Shown here piece after piece: positions 33,623-42,994 of a DNA stretch of 64,000 nucleotides. Numbering within the stretch: the first letter of the stretch is position 1; the number at the start of each line of letters is the position of its first letter. The DNA is from CAYJLF01 sp964371055. Its GTDB lineage: Bacteria > Eisenbacteria > RBG-16-71-46 > CAIMUX01. The translations under genes were made by a program, and so were the position numbers. The stretch covers positions 124,001-188,000 of the forward strand of contig CAYJLF010000004.1 in assembly GCA_964371055.1 (NCBI GenBank), written 5' to 3'. The notes under the pieces were generated by a model. That model was not told where the DNA came from. It saw nothing but the letters and a program-made list of their open reading frames with translations, and ran no database searches.

Positions 33623-35527
33623 TCAAGGCAAGGACAGGTAGGGCGTTGCCCGGCCGTCCTCGGACAACGCCATCTCGCAAACGACGACCGGGTTCTGCAA
33701 ACCGAGGCTCTCGAGCACGCGAGGGTGGACCTCGCCCATCACGCCCCAACGGATGGCGGCGCCGGTCGATCCCTCGGAGTCGGCGTCCGCCAGCACCCAG
33801 GCGCCCCGCCCTTCGAGCAGGAACTCGGGTGCCGCCGCCTCCAGGCGGAGAGGACGAGCGAACTCGCGCACCACGGCCTCGACCAGCGCCCGCAGGTCGG
33901 CGAACCCGGCCTTCGGCGAGATCAGACCGAAAGCCAGGTGCGGCCGGTCCCGCGCGCCGGTTTCCGCGTCCGGATCGAGGAAGGTGACCTCCCCGACCTC
34001 GAAGACGGCCTGCGGAAGCGGGTTGCTCCGGTTCCGCGCGAGCGTCTGCAAGAGACCGGGCAAGAGGCTCGTTCGGAGCTGCGTCTGCTCGACGCTGATC
34101 GGATTCTCGAGCAACACCGTCCCCGGATGGGGCGCGCGCCCGAGCAGACCATCCCCCTGCTCGTGGCAGGTCAGGGCGAGTGTCATGATCTCGACCAGCC
34201 CGAAACCGGCGAGCATCTCCCGCGCGCGCGCGCTCCGCGCCACGGCCTCCTGCTCGCGCGCGACCGTCTGGCGCGGCACCAGCGTGTGCGGGAAGTTGTG
34301 GTAGCCGTGGCTGATCGCCAGGTCTTCCACCAGATCGCGTTCGTGCAGGATGTCGTTGCGGTAGGCCGGGACGAGCACCTCGATCCGGTTCCCTTCGACC
34401 CGACCGGTGCCGTGGCGCATCCGGTGGAAGAGCTTTCGCGCCGTCTCGACGTCGAGCGGGATCCCGAGGAGATGCGCGGCGCCCTCCACCTCGCACCAGG
34501 TTGCCTCGGGAGCAAGGTCGGGCGTGATCTCCTCCCCGTCGGGAGTCTCGATCCGCACCGCCTCCAGCCTGGCGCCCGGATCGAGCTCCAGGAGCGACGT
34601 GGCGAGGATGTTGAGCGTCCGCCGCACGATGCGCTGTCCGCTCCCGGTCACATCGAGGAAGAGCCGGCGGCTCTCCGGCTCGACCTTGGTCTGTTCGCTG
34701 TTGATGATCGGCGGCATCGAGAGGACGAGGCCCGCGGCCGTCCGGAGGATCGGGTAGCGGTCGAAGCCGGCGAGCAGGTGGGCGTAGGCCGTGCCCTTGG
34801 GGTGTTCTTCCAGGATGCGGCGCAGCGAGCGGCGGTGCTCGGCGCTCGTGCCGGACGCGCCGAGCGGGACGAACTCGTAGGCCGGATCCGCGGTGGTGTA
34901 CTCGAGGGACAGCGCCGGCCGGTCGTCCGCGCGGCCGGACGTCTCGAGCCCGAGGCGATCGAGATCGTAGACGCCGATCGAGGCATGCTTGCGGTTGCGG
35001 CCGAGCGCCCAGTGCAGGTTTTCCTGCATCTTCATGATGATCTTGAGCCGGTCTTCGTCGAGCGTGATCCCCTCGATGACGGCGCAGGCGATGAACGGGC
35101 GAAGGCTCGTGTCGCGACGGACCGACGGATCGACCCGAACCGTCAGGCGCGGCGGCGCGATTCCATACTCCACCGGGCCTTCCTCCAACTCGAGGATGCC
35201 CCGCAGGGCCCGACCCAGACCGCCCGGGTCGAAGAGATCGGGGCGCACCGCCAGGAGTTCCATCCGCACGACCTCGACCGGAGGCAGGGTCTCGCTTCCC
35301 CCCGCCGCGCGCAGGTCGAAGTCGCAGCGATCGCAACGGGGCGGTGTCTCTTCCTTGCCGACCAGTTCCACGATGTAGCCGCAGCGTGCGCAACGCACGC
35401 GGGCGAGGGTCTCATACCCGTCGACGTCGCAACCGATCTCTCCCAGCACGCGGAGGAGACGGTCGCGGTCGATCTCGGTCCTCGCGCAGCGGTTCAACTC
35501 CGAGACCGGAATCCCGATCACCGGCAT
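33623..35527 (-). CDS. pheT: phenylalanyl-tRNA synthetase beta subunit, archaeal/eukaryotic type
   Basis: 634 residues, clearly shorter than bacterial PheT (about 800) and lacking its N-terminal tRNA-binding and C-terminal anticodon domains. Motifs of the archaeal/eukaryotic branch are present: MPVIGIPVSELNR at the start, PPIINSEQTKV, DVTGSG, AYRNDILHERDLVEDLAISHGY (B5 domain) and NPISVEQTQLRTSLLPGLL. Near the N-terminus four cysteines (46, 49, 65, 68; CARC and CDRC) form a zinc-ribbon-like insertion. The start at 35527 overlaps pheS by 10 bases; a frame to 35548 is less likely. It forms the heterotetramer with PheS. Confidence 0.93.
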   Translation of the reverse strand: MPVIGIPVSELNRCARTEIDRDRLLRVLGEIGCDVDGYETLARVRCARCGYIVELVGKEETPPRCDRCDFDLRAAGGSETLPPVEVVRMELLAVRPDLFDPGGLGRALRGILELEEGPVEYGIAPPRLTVRVDPSVRRDTSLRPFIACAVIEGITLDEDRLKIIMKMQENLHWALGRNRKHASIGVYDLDRLGLETSGRADDRPALSLEYTTADPAYEFVPLGASGTSAEHRRSLRRILEEHPKGTAYAHLLAGFDRYPILRTAAGLVLSMPPIINSEQTKVEPESRRLFLDVTGSGQRIVRRTLNILATSLLELDPGARLEAVRIETPDGEEITPDLAPEATWCEVEGAAHLLGIPLDVETARKLFHRMRHGTGRVEGNRIEVLVPAYRNDILHERDLVEDLAISHGYHNFPHTLVPRQTVAREQEAVARSARAREMLAGFGLVEIMTLALTCHEQGDGLLGRAPHPGTVLLENPISVEQTQLRTSLLPGLLQTLARNRSNPLPQAVFEVGEVTFLDPDAETGARDRPHLAFGLISPKAGFADLRALVEAVVREFARPLRLEAAAPEFLLEGRGAWVLADADSEGSTGAAIRWGVMGEVHPRVLESLGLQNPVVVCEMALSEDGRATPYLSLP

Positions 35528-37122
35528 AGCGGCACCCCTTTCAGCCACTCCAGGTCGACCTGGTAGAGATCCCGCATGACGCTGACGCCGTGGATCACCA
35601 TCGCGAGGCGATCGAGCCCGAATCCCCAGGCCAGCACCGGCTCGGTGCAGCCGAGCGGCTCGGTGACCTCCGGCCGGAAGATCCCGGCCCCCGCCAGCTC
35701 GAACCAGTCGCGCCTCTCTTCGTTCCAGACCAGCACGCCGACCGAAGGCTCGGTGTAGGGGAAGAAGTCGGGGCGGAAGTCGACCCGCGAGAAGCCGAGC
35801 TCGCGCAGAAACGCCTCCATAGTCCCGAAGAGCGATGAGAGATTGGCCTCGGCGTCGATGATGATCCCGTCGACCTGGAAGAAGGTCGGCAGGTGCTTGT
35901 AGTCGACCGCCTCGCGCCGGAAGACGCGACCGGTGGAGAAGACCTTGGCCGGCCCCCGGCGGATCTCGGCCAGCGCGCGGATCGTCGTGGCGGTGTTATG
36001 GGTCCGGAGAATGTTCCGCTCCGCCAGATCGCCGCGCCAGCGGTACTGCCAGCCGATCGACCCGGTGTCGCCCCCGTCCTCATGGGCCGCTCGCACCCGA
36101 TCGACCAGCCCGGCGTCCGCCGGGAGAGGCGTGCGGGCCGGCCGCGCGATATAGAAGGTATCCTGCATCTCTCGCGCCGGATGGTCCTGCGGCTGGAAGA
36201 GCGCGTCGAAGTCCCAGAACGAGGATTCGACCTGCGGGGAACGCCACTCGGTGAAACCCATCCCGAAGAAGGCGCGGCGCACATCCTCGATCACGCGCTG
36301 AAGCGGATGGCGTTTGCCGGGGTGACGGGGCTCGGTCGCGAGCTGGACGTCATACGGCTTGAATCGCATTTCCTTCCACGCCCCCGAGGCGAGGAGTTCC
36401 GGCGACAGGAAGGTCACGACGGGACGGAGGTCGACTCCGGCGCGGAGCCGATCCTCGCCCGCCCCGGTGATGGCGACGTGGCGGTGGACGCGGTCACGGA
36501 TTTCGATCCAGGGATTGCGCGGCCCGAGCAGCTCGCGGGCCTTCTGGACCGGACAGCCGCGCGCCTCGAGTTCATCCTCCAGCAGGCGGCCCGATTCGGC
36601 CAGGATTTCGAGCGCCAGTTCGTCGGCCTCGCGACCCGTCCGCGCCGCCATTCCGGCCTCGGTCAAGATCAGAACCGGGCCCTCCTTCCGGGCCCAACCC
36701 CGTGCCCCGAGTCCGCGGATCGTCTGCCCGACCTCCTTCGCGTCGAGCCCGGTCCAGGTGCTGATCTCAGGGATCGCGCCGCGCCCGTCGTGTGCGAGCA
36801 ACGCCTCCAGCACCCGGCGCTCCGGCAACCCCTTCTCTCGTGCCGAGCGGCCCTCCTCCCGGAGGACCCACTCGCGGTACGGCTCTTCCCGCAGCGTGCA
36901 GAGGCCGGCTTGAACCAGGAGCACCGCCGCCGCCGCGACCTTCGCCTGGTCGAGCTCCAGCCGGGCCGAGAGCGACGAGATCGTTTCCTCCCCGCCCGGT
37001 TCGAGCGTGCGCAGAACCTCGACCTGTTCGACCGAGAGCCCTCCGCCGGCCTCGGTCGAGCTCAGAGACGGATCAGGAGCGACGCCATGGGTCGATCCGG
37101 CGTCATCGGTCGCGTCGTGCAC
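35518..37122 (-). CDS. pheS: phenylalanyl-tRNA synthetase alpha subunit, archaeal/eukaryotic type
   Basis: 534 residues from GTG 37122 (GGAGGAAGC site). The first 230 residues hold winged-helix-like domains (LSVEQVEVLRTLEPG, ALLAHDGRGAIPEISTWTGL), as in archaeal and cytosolic eukaryotic enzymes, instead of the short coiled coil of bacterial PheS. Catalytic motifs follow: HPLQRVIEDVRRAFFGMGFTE, THNTATTIRAL (motif 2 region), FSTGRVFRREAVDYKHLPTFFQVDG and AWGFGLDRLAMVIHG (motif 3). It charges tRNA-Phe; a tRNA-Phe gene lies at 49.7 kb. Confidence 0.95.
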   Translation of the reverse strand: MHDATDDAGSTHGVAPDPSLSSTEAGGGLSVEQVEVLRTLEPGGEETISSLSARLELDQAKVAAAAVLLVQAGLCTLREEPYREWVLREEGRSAREKGLPERRVLEALLAHDGRGAIPEISTWTGLDAKEVGQTIRGLGARGWARKEGPVLILTEAGMAARTGREADELALEILAESGRLLEDELEARGCPVQKARELLGPRNPWIEIRDRVHRHVAITGAGEDRLRAGVDLRPVVTFLSPELLASGAWKEMRFKPYDVQLATEPRHPGKRHPLQRVIEDVRRAFFGMGFTEWRSPQVESSFWDFDALFQPQDHPAREMQDTFYIARPARTPLPADAGLVDRVRAAHEDGGDTGSIGWQYRWRGDLAERNILRTHNTATTIRALAEIRRGPAKVFSTGRVFRREAVDYKHLPTFFQVDGIIIDAEANLSSLFGTMEAFLRELGFSRVDFRPDFFPYTEPSVGVLVWNEERRDWFELAGAGIFRPEVTEPLGCTEPVLAWGFGLDRLAMVIHGVSVMRDLYQVDLEWLKGVPLCR

Positions 37123-37203
37123 GCTTCCTCCCTCGGTTCAGATCCACGTGGACACCCTTCCGACTCGCGGAAGAGGGCCGTTGTTCGGCTCGCGGCTCCG
37201 GCC

Positions 37204-38352
37204 TCATCCGCCAAAGGCGTCGCGCATCCGCTCGAAAAACCCCTTCTGCAGCTTCGGCTGTTCGCCGCCGTGCAGTTTGCCCAGTTCCTCGAAGAGGCGG
37301 CGCTCGTCCGCGGACGGCCGCGTGGGAATGACCACGATCACGCGCACGAGCTGATCGCCCGGCTCGCGGCCGCCCAGCCCCGGGATTCCCTTGCCCCGCA
37401 GCCGCAAGACCTTTCCCGACTGGATTCCCGCCGGGATCTCGACCCTGACCTTGCCGTTCAGGGTCGGCACCTCGACCTTGGCTCCAATCACGGCCTGGTG
37501 GGGATGAATCGGCAGGTCGCTCACGATATCGGCGCCGTGCCGTTCGAAGACGGCGTGCGGCTTCTCAGAGAAGACCACGATCAGGTCACCCGGCGGACCG
37601 CCCCGCACACCGGCGTCGCCGTGTCCGCGGAGGGACATGTAGTTCCCCTCCATGACCCCCGCCGGAATGTTGACGGCCACCGTCTCCTGCCCCTCGACCA
37701 GGCCGTCACCGCCGCAGGTCGCGCAGGGATCGCGGACGACCTCGCCTTCTCCCTGGCAACGTTCGCAGACGCTGACGTTCACCATCTGCCCGAAGAAGGA
37801 GCGCTGCATCCGCCGAATCTGTCCGCTGCCGCCGCAGACCTCGCAGGGCGTCGTCTGCCCCGAACTGCTGCCGCGCCCATGACAGGTCTGACAGGCGACC
37901 AGTTTGCTGACCCGCACCTTCTTCGTGACGCCGGTCGCGATCTCCTCCAGGGTGAGCGCCAGGCGGATCTGCCGCCGTCCACCCCGGCGATCGCGCGGAG
38001 GTCGCCCGCCTCCTTCCTCGCCGAAGAAGTCGAAGCCCCCGAACTCGCGCATGAACGCCCGCAGCGCATCGCCGAGGTCGAAGGCGAAACCGCCGCCCGG
38101 AAATCCGCCCCCGGCCGCGGCCTGGGGATCGACGCCGGCGTGGCCGAACTGGTCGTAGGCGGACCGCTTCTGCGGATCCTTCAGGATCTCGTAAGCCTCG
38201 TTGACTTCCTTGAAGTGCTCCTCGGCCGCCGTGTCCCCGGGATTCCGATCGGGGTGGTACTGGAGGGCGAGCTGCCGGTAGGCCTTCTTGATGGCCTCCA
38301 GATCGGCGCTCCGTTCGATTCCCAGCACCTCGTAGTAGTCGCGTTTGGCCAT
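37204..38352 (-). CDS. dnaJ: chaperone DnaJ
   Basis: 382 residues. The J domain has HPD in YHPDRNPGD (about residue 33) and is followed by a Gly/Phe-rich linker. A zinc domain of four CxxCxGxG repeats (CQTCHGRG, CEVCGGSG, CERCQGEG, CATCGGDG) comes next, then the substrate-binding C-terminal domains. It stimulates DnaK ATPase. The GAGGGAAGG site precedes the ATG. dnaK and grpE are not adjacent. Confidence 0.97.
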   Translation of the reverse strand: MAKRDYYEVLGIERSADLEAIKKAYRQLALQYHPDRNPGDTAAEEHFKEVNEAYEILKDPQKRSAYDQFGHAGVDPQAAAGGGFPGGGFAFDLGDALRAFMREFGGFDFFGEEGGGRPPRDRRGGRRQIRLALTLEEIATGVTKKVRVSKLVACQTCHGRGSSSGQTTPCEVCGGSGQIRRMQRSFFGQMVNVSVCERCQGEGEVVRDPCATCGGDGLVEGQETVAVNIPAGVMEGNYMSLRGHGDAGVRGGPPGDLIVVFSEKPHAVFERHGADIVSDLPIHPHQAVIGAKVEVPTLNGKVRVEIPAGIQSGKVLRLRGKGIPGLGGREPGDQLVRVIVVIPTRPSADERRLFEELGKLHGGEQPKLQKGFFERMRDAFGG

Positions 38353-38532
38353 GCCATCCTTCCCTCCACGCGGCCGGCGGCGTCCGCGCCCCGATCCCGC
38401 GAGAATCCGGAGAGAGTATCGGTGATCGGCCCTTGCATCAAGGCCGAGGCAGAACCAGCCGACCGGGCCACCCGGGGCCGCCGGCCTGCCGGCAACCGCC
38501 GTCCGGACCCCGGATCGCGCGGGAAAGGGACG

Positions 38533-39939
38533 TCAGCTCCCGCGGTGCCGGATGACCGCCCAGGCGGTCAAGAGGAGGATCCGAAGATCCAACCCGACGG
38601 ACCAGTTCTCGACGTAGTAGAGGTCGTACCGCGTCCGTTCCTCGATCGGCGTGTCGCCCCGCAGGCCGTGGACCTGGGCCCATCCGGTCAGGCCGGACTT
38701 CACGCGGTGCCGGTCGTAGTAGTCGACCACCCCCGTTTCGAACTGCTGGACGAAGAACGGGCGCTCCGGCCTCGGTCCCACGAGGCTCATTTCACCCCGC
38801 ACCACGTTCCACAACTGCGGCAACTCGTCGAGGCTCCAGCGTCTCAGGAAGACTCCGATCCGCGTCCGCCGCGGGTCCTCGGCCGCGGCCCAGACCGGTC
38901 CGGTCGCCCGTTCCGCGTCGACCCGCATGGAGCGGAACTTCAGCATGCGGAAGACGCGTCGATCGCGCCCGACCCGCTCCTGCCGATGGAAGATCGGGCC
39001 CGGCGAATCGAGCCGCACCGCGAGGGCGAGCGCGCCGAAGAGCGGCGCCAGCAGAACCAGGAGGACCGCCGATAGGCTCAGGTCGAGCGTTCGCTTGGCC
39101 GCGCGTCCCCAGCCGGTGAGGGCAGGCTCACGCAGCTGAAGCAGCGGCAGCCCGTCGACCTCCTCCAGTCGGGCTGAGCGTCCCCAAAGGGGAGAGAGCT
39201 CGGGCAGAAAGAGGAGATCCAGGTCGAGGCGCTGGCACTGGGCGTAGAGCTCCGGGAGCCGTGCCGAGGCCCCCGACTCCCCGGCCAGGACCACGAGGTC
39301 GAGATCGTGGGCGGCCGCGATTGCTTCGAGGGCGTCGAGCCGGCCGAGCACCGGGGCTTCCGGCGCCGCGCGGTCCACGGTCGGGTCCATCTCGAGGTAG
39401 CCGATCAGAGCGTGGGGATAGGGCGAGAGTCCGAGCGACCGGGCGATGCGCCCGGCCAGCGGACCGGCGCCGGCCACGGCGAAGCGGATCGGAGGGAACG
39501 GGCGCCGGGTTCGGATGGCCGCGTGGACCAGGGACCGTCCGGCCACGGTCAGCAGGAACGTGAAGAGCCAGATCAGCGGCATCGCCACGCGCGAGAAGGT
39601 CTCGTCCCGGTAGAAGAAGGAGAGCGCTGCGACCGCGAGGATCCCGAAGCCCTGGGCGCGGAGAATCTCTCCCGCGCCGTGGCGCGGACGTCCTCGCTCC
39701 AATCGATAGAGACCGAAAAAGTGCTGCAGCAGGATCCAGATCACCGCGGTCGCGACCGCCCCCAGGACGTAGGTCGAACCGTCGGGAATCCCCTTTTCGG
39801 GGGGAAGGACGTGGATGAGCGGAGAGTAGAACCGTGCCCAGTATCCGAGCGCGAACCCCCCCGCGATCGCGACGAGATCGGAGAAGAGCCAGATGGCCTG
39901 GACCAAAGCGGCCCGCTTGCTGCGCTCAGCCTGTCCCAT
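38533..39939 (-). CDS. polyprenyl-phosphate sugar-1-phosphate transferase (WcaJ/WbaP type)
   Basis: 468 residues. Four or five N-terminal membrane helices are followed by a CoA-binding-like cytoplasmic domain. The C-terminal bacterial sugar transferase domain contains KRTLDLSLSAVLLVLLAP, FHRQERVGRDRRVFRMLKFRSM and LPQLWNVVRGEMSLVGPRPE. This class starts exopolysaccharide repeat synthesis by placing a sugar phosphate on undecaprenyl phosphate. It overlaps the upstream glycosyltransferase by 14 bases, so the two probably act in one surface-polysaccharide pathway. Confidence 0.9.
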   Translation of the reverse strand: MGQAERSKRAALVQAIWLFSDLVAIAGGFALGYWARFYSPLIHVLPPEKGIPDGSTYVLGAVATAVIWILLQHFFGLYRLERGRPRHGAGEILRAQGFGILAVAALSFFYRDETFSRVAMPLIWLFTFLLTVAGRSLVHAAIRTRRPFPPIRFAVAGAGPLAGRIARSLGLSPYPHALIGYLEMDPTVDRAAPEAPVLGRLDALEAIAAAHDLDLVVLAGESGASARLPELYAQCQRLDLDLLFLPELSPLWGRSARLEEVDGLPLLQLREPALTGWGRAAKRTLDLSLSAVLLVLLAPLFGALALAVRLDSPGPIFHRQERVGRDRRVFRMLKFRSMRVDAERATGPVWAAAEDPRRTRIGVFLRRWSLDELPQLWNVVRGEMSLVGPRPERPFFVQQFETGVVDYYDRHRVKSGLTGWAQVHGLRGDTPIEERTRYDLYYVENWSVGLDLRILLLTAWAVIRHRGS

Positions 39940-41077
39940 CGTTTCCCGCCGACGAGCGCGGCACGCCCTGGAACCCGGGCGGCCCGTCCTCTCGCAACCA
40001 TGCGTCGACTTCCGCCTCGAAACGGGGCCGTCCGAATCTCTCGGTGCCGCGCCGGATCTCCGCGGCGTCCCAGCGGGTCCCCTCGCACTCCTCCATGGCG
40101 GCGGCCAGCGACCGCGGTTCGGGCGCCGCGAAGAAGAGCCCGCTCCTTTTCTCCCGCACCGTCTCCCGCAGTCCGCCGCGACCCAGGCCGACGACCGGAC
40201 GACCGCAGGCCTGTGCTTCGACCGGCACGATGCCGAAGTCCTCCTCCCCGGGGAAGAGGAGCGCCCGGCAGCGCCGGTAGTACGCGCGGAGTTCCTCGGC
40301 GCCCAGCCAACCGGTGAAACGAACGCCCGGCGGCGCGATCCGTTCGAGCCGGCGTCGCTCCACGCCGTCCCCGACGATCACGAGCGGTCGAGGACGCAAC
40401 CGGATCGCTTCCAGGGCGAGATCGATCCGCTTGTAGGGGACCAGCGCGGTCACGATGAGATAGAAGTCCTCCGCCTCGCCGGCCGGAGTGTAGTAGTCGA
40501 CATCGACCCAGGGATGGATGACGCGCGCCGTACGGCCGTAGTAGCGACGAATGCGCGCGGCGACGTGCGCGGAGTTCGCGGCAAAGGAGTCGACGCGCAC
40601 ATTGGTCGAGAGGTCCCACTGGCGCAGGCCCGACGCCAGCACCGGCAAGAGGACCCGAGCCGGACCGCCGTACCGGCCACCGCCGAAGTACTCCTCGTAC
40701 GCGGCCCAGACATAGCGCATCGGGGTGTGACAGTAGCAGAGGTGACGCGTGCCGGGATGGACGACGACGCCTTTGGCCGCGCAGTGGCTGGAGGAGATCA
40801 CCAGGTCGAGGCCCCGCAGATCGAAACGCTCGATCGCGGCGGGAAAGAGCGCCAGGTAGCGCTGGTAATTGCGGACGCCCCGCGGCAGGCGCTGGATGAA
40901 CGACGTGTGAATCGGATGCGACTCGATGGCCGGGCTCACGCTGCCCCGACGGTGGACCAGGGTGTAGACCGGTGCCTCGGGGAAGCGCTGACAGAAAGCC
41001 TCGAAGACCTTCTCGCCGCCCCGCATGCCGGTCAGCCAGTCCTGGACCAGCCCGACCTGGATCCGCTCCTTGTCCAT
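39926..41077 (-). CDS. family 4 glycosyltransferase
   Basis: 383 residues from ATG 41077 (GGGGAG site, spacing 8). A GT-B fold with GGEKVFEAFCQRFP near the start, a central ALVPYKRIDLALEAI and the donor-site motif LFPGEEDFGIVPVEAQACGRPVVG (EX7E), typical of GT4 retaining transferases such as mannosyl or rhamnosyl transferases. It is cytoplasmic or membrane-associated and translationally coupled to the downstream sugar-phosphate transferase, which suggests exopolysaccharide assembly. Confidence 0.9.
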   Translation of the reverse strand: MDKERIQVGLVQDWLTGMRGGEKVFEAFCQRFPEAPVYTLVHRRGSVSPAIESHPIHTSFIQRLPRGVRNYQRYLALFPAAIERFDLRGLDLVISSSHCAAKGVVVHPGTRHLCYCHTPMRYVWAAYEEYFGGGRYGGPARVLLPVLASGLRQWDLSTNVRVDSFAANSAHVAARIRRYYGRTARVIHPWVDVDYYTPAGEAEDFYLIVTALVPYKRIDLALEAIRLRPRPLVIVGDGVERRRLERIAPPGVRFTGWLGAEELRAYYRRCRALLFPGEEDFGIVPVEAQACGRPVVGLGRGGLRETVREKRSGLFFAAPEPRSLAAAMEECEGTRWDAAEIRRGTERFGRPRFEAEVDAWLREDGPPGFQGVPRSSAGNDGTG

Positions 41078-41138
41078 CCCGGCACTCCCCTCCCCTGCCG
41101 CCGCCTCGTCCTTCCCGCGCACCCGGACGGCGACGGCG

Positions 41139-42329
41139 TCACTCCAGCGCCTCCATCAGTTCGCGAAAGACGGCGTTGGAAACAAAGCGCGCCGCGGGGG
41201 TCAGGCGCAACCACGGAATGACCCCCACGCCCCCTGGCGCCCATTCCAGCATCCCGGCTCGCACCAACGCCTCCGCGCTCTCGCGGAGCGGGGGCCCCTT
41301 TTCGGGGCAGGACCCCGCCAGCGTCTCCCATGGAATCCCCTCCGCCCGCCGGAGGCCGAGGAAGATCCACTCCGCCGCCGCACTCCCGGCGTCGACCACC
41401 TCTTCGCCGCCGGCCGGGGACCGGCCCTCGTCGATGGCCGTTCCCCATGCCTCGAGGGAGGACGGGTTCCACCAACGCCGACCCCCGCCGTGGGAGTGGG
41501 CGGAAGGTCCGAAGCCGAGATAGTCACCCCGGATCCAGTAGTTCTCGTTGTGACGGCACTCCCGACCGGGGCGGGCGAAGTTGGAGATCTCATACGCGCC
41601 GAGCCCCGCCTCCGCCGCCAGAGACGTGAGCAGATCGTACTGTGCGCGCGCGCCGTCGTCCGGCGGCAGGCAGACCTCTCCCTTTCGCCAGGCGCGCTCC
41701 AGCGGCACGTCTCCCTCCAGCGTCAGGCAATAGGCCGAGAGATGATCCGGCTGGAGCGCGAGCGCCCGCGAGAGCGACTCGTGCCATCTGCGGACCGTCG
41801 ACCCGGGCAGCGCGTAGATGAGATCCAGGCCGATATTCTGAAATCCCGCCCGCCGCGCGTCCCCGTACGCGCGAACGGCCTCCGCGGCGTTGTGCAGGCG
41901 CCCGAGGAGCCGCAACTCATCATCGTGGAATGACTGGATGCCCAGGCTCAGGCGGTTGACCCCCGCCTCCAGCCACGACGCCGCGCGCGCCTCGTCGACC
42001 GACTCGGGATTCGCCTCGATCGTGATCTCCGCCCCCGGGTCGAGGCGGAAGAGACCTCGCAACGCGTCGAGGATCCGCGCGATCTCTCGGCCCAGGAGGA
42101 GCGAAGGGGTGCCCCCGCCGAAGTAGACCGTCTGGAAGCTCTTCCCGGCGAAGGCCGGGTCCGCCGCGCCGAAACCGATCTCGCGCCCGATCCGATCGAG
42201 CCATTCCGCCCGGAGGCGCAGGTCGGTGGTGCGGTAGAAGTCACAGTACGTGCAACGCGCGCGGCAGAACGGCACGTGCAGGTAGAGGCCCGGCCCGAAG
42301 GGCGGCGGCCAGGTGACCGTCCGGTTCAC
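41139..42329 (-). CDS. hemW: HemW-type radical SAM protein (haem chaperone)
   Basis: 396 residues. The start is GTG 42329, overlapping the lepB stop (GTGA). LYLHVPFCRARCTYCDFY carries the CX3CX2C cluster motif plus the extra aromatic residue of the HemN/HemW group. YFGGGTPSLL and ITIEANPES follow. It lacks the extended N-terminus of the oxygen-independent coproporphyrinogen oxidase HemN, so the HemW haem-chaperone assignment is preferred. This would fit an organism with multihaem cytochromes. Confidence 0.88.
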   Translation of the reverse strand: MNRTVTWPPPFGPGLYLHVPFCRARCTYCDFYRTTDLRLRAEWLDRIGREIGFGAADPAFAGKSFQTVYFGGGTPSLLLGREIARILDALRGLFRLDPGAEITIEANPESVDEARAASWLEAGVNRLSLGIQSFHDDELRLLGRLHNAAEAVRAYGDARRAGFQNIGLDLIYALPGSTVRRWHESLSRALALQPDHLSAYCLTLEGDVPLERAWRKGEVCLPPDDGARAQYDLLTSLAAEAGLGAYEISNFARPGRECRHNENYWIRGDYLGFGPSAHSHGGGRRWWNPSSLEAWGTAIDEGRSPAGGEEVVDAGSAAAEWIFLGLRRAEGIPWETLAGSCPEKGPPLRESAEALVRAGMLEWAPGGVGVIPWLRLTPAARFVSNAVFRELMEALE

Positions 42330-42979
42330 CGGATGAGGCGGAACATCCGCAGAGGACGCGGCAGCTTCTTCTCCGGATTCCACGAGAAGTACGTCACCCA
42401 GGCCTTCCCGTGCACGCGCCGGAGGTCGACGGGGCCCCAGAAGCGTCCGTCGTAGCTGAAGTCGCGATTGTCTCCCATCATCAGGATGTGTCCCGGCGGG
42501 ACCTTGAACGGAGGGAAGTTGTCCCGCTTGAAGTTCTCCGAGTTCGGATCGTTGAAGACCCGCGCGTCCTTGTGGACGACGTACGGCTCCGTCTGGGGCG
42601 TCCCGTCGATGTAGAGAACCTTGTTCCGGATCTCGACCGTCTGGCCCGCCACCGCCACGCAGCGTTTGATGTAGTCGACCTTGGGGTCCAGCGGAAATTC
42701 GAACACGATGATGTCGCCCCGCTTCGGCTGCGTGTACCCCGGCAGGCGCACATCGGTGAAGGGGAGGCGGGCGCCGTAGGCGAGTTTGTTGATGAAGAGG
42801 AAGTCGCCCGGCAGCAGCGTGTTCTCCATCGACCCGGTGGGGATGCGGAAGGCCTGGAAGGCCAGGGTCCGGATGGCGAGAAAGATCAGGAATGCGACGA
42901 AGAGCGACTCGCCCATCTCCCGCAGGAAACCCCGGGGAGCGGACGGCCGCGCGCGGCGTGACGAGAACAGGGAATTCAC
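42326..42979 (-). CDS. lepB: signal peptidase I
   Basis: 217 residues. One N-terminal membrane helix is followed by RIPTGSMENTLLPGD, with the nucleophile Ser50. Lys105 in KVDYIKRCVAVAG is the general base, and MMGDNRDFSYDGRFWGPV is the conserved box D/E. It cleaves signal peptides outside the cytoplasmic membrane. It is in an operon with lepA (15 bp upstream) and overlaps hemW. Confidence 0.96.
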   Translation of the reverse strand: MNSLFSSRRARPSAPRGFLREMGESLFVAFLIFLAIRTLAFQAFRIPTGSMENTLLPGDFLFINKLAYGARLPFTDVRLPGYTQPKRGDIIVFEFPLDPKVDYIKRCVAVAGQTVEIRNKVLYIDGTPQTEPYVVHKDARVFNDPNSENFKRDNFPPFKVPPGHILMMGDNRDFSYDGRFWGPVDLRRVHGKAWVTYFSWNPEKKLPRPLRMFRLIR

Positions 42980-42994
42980 CGCTGACCCCTCCTT

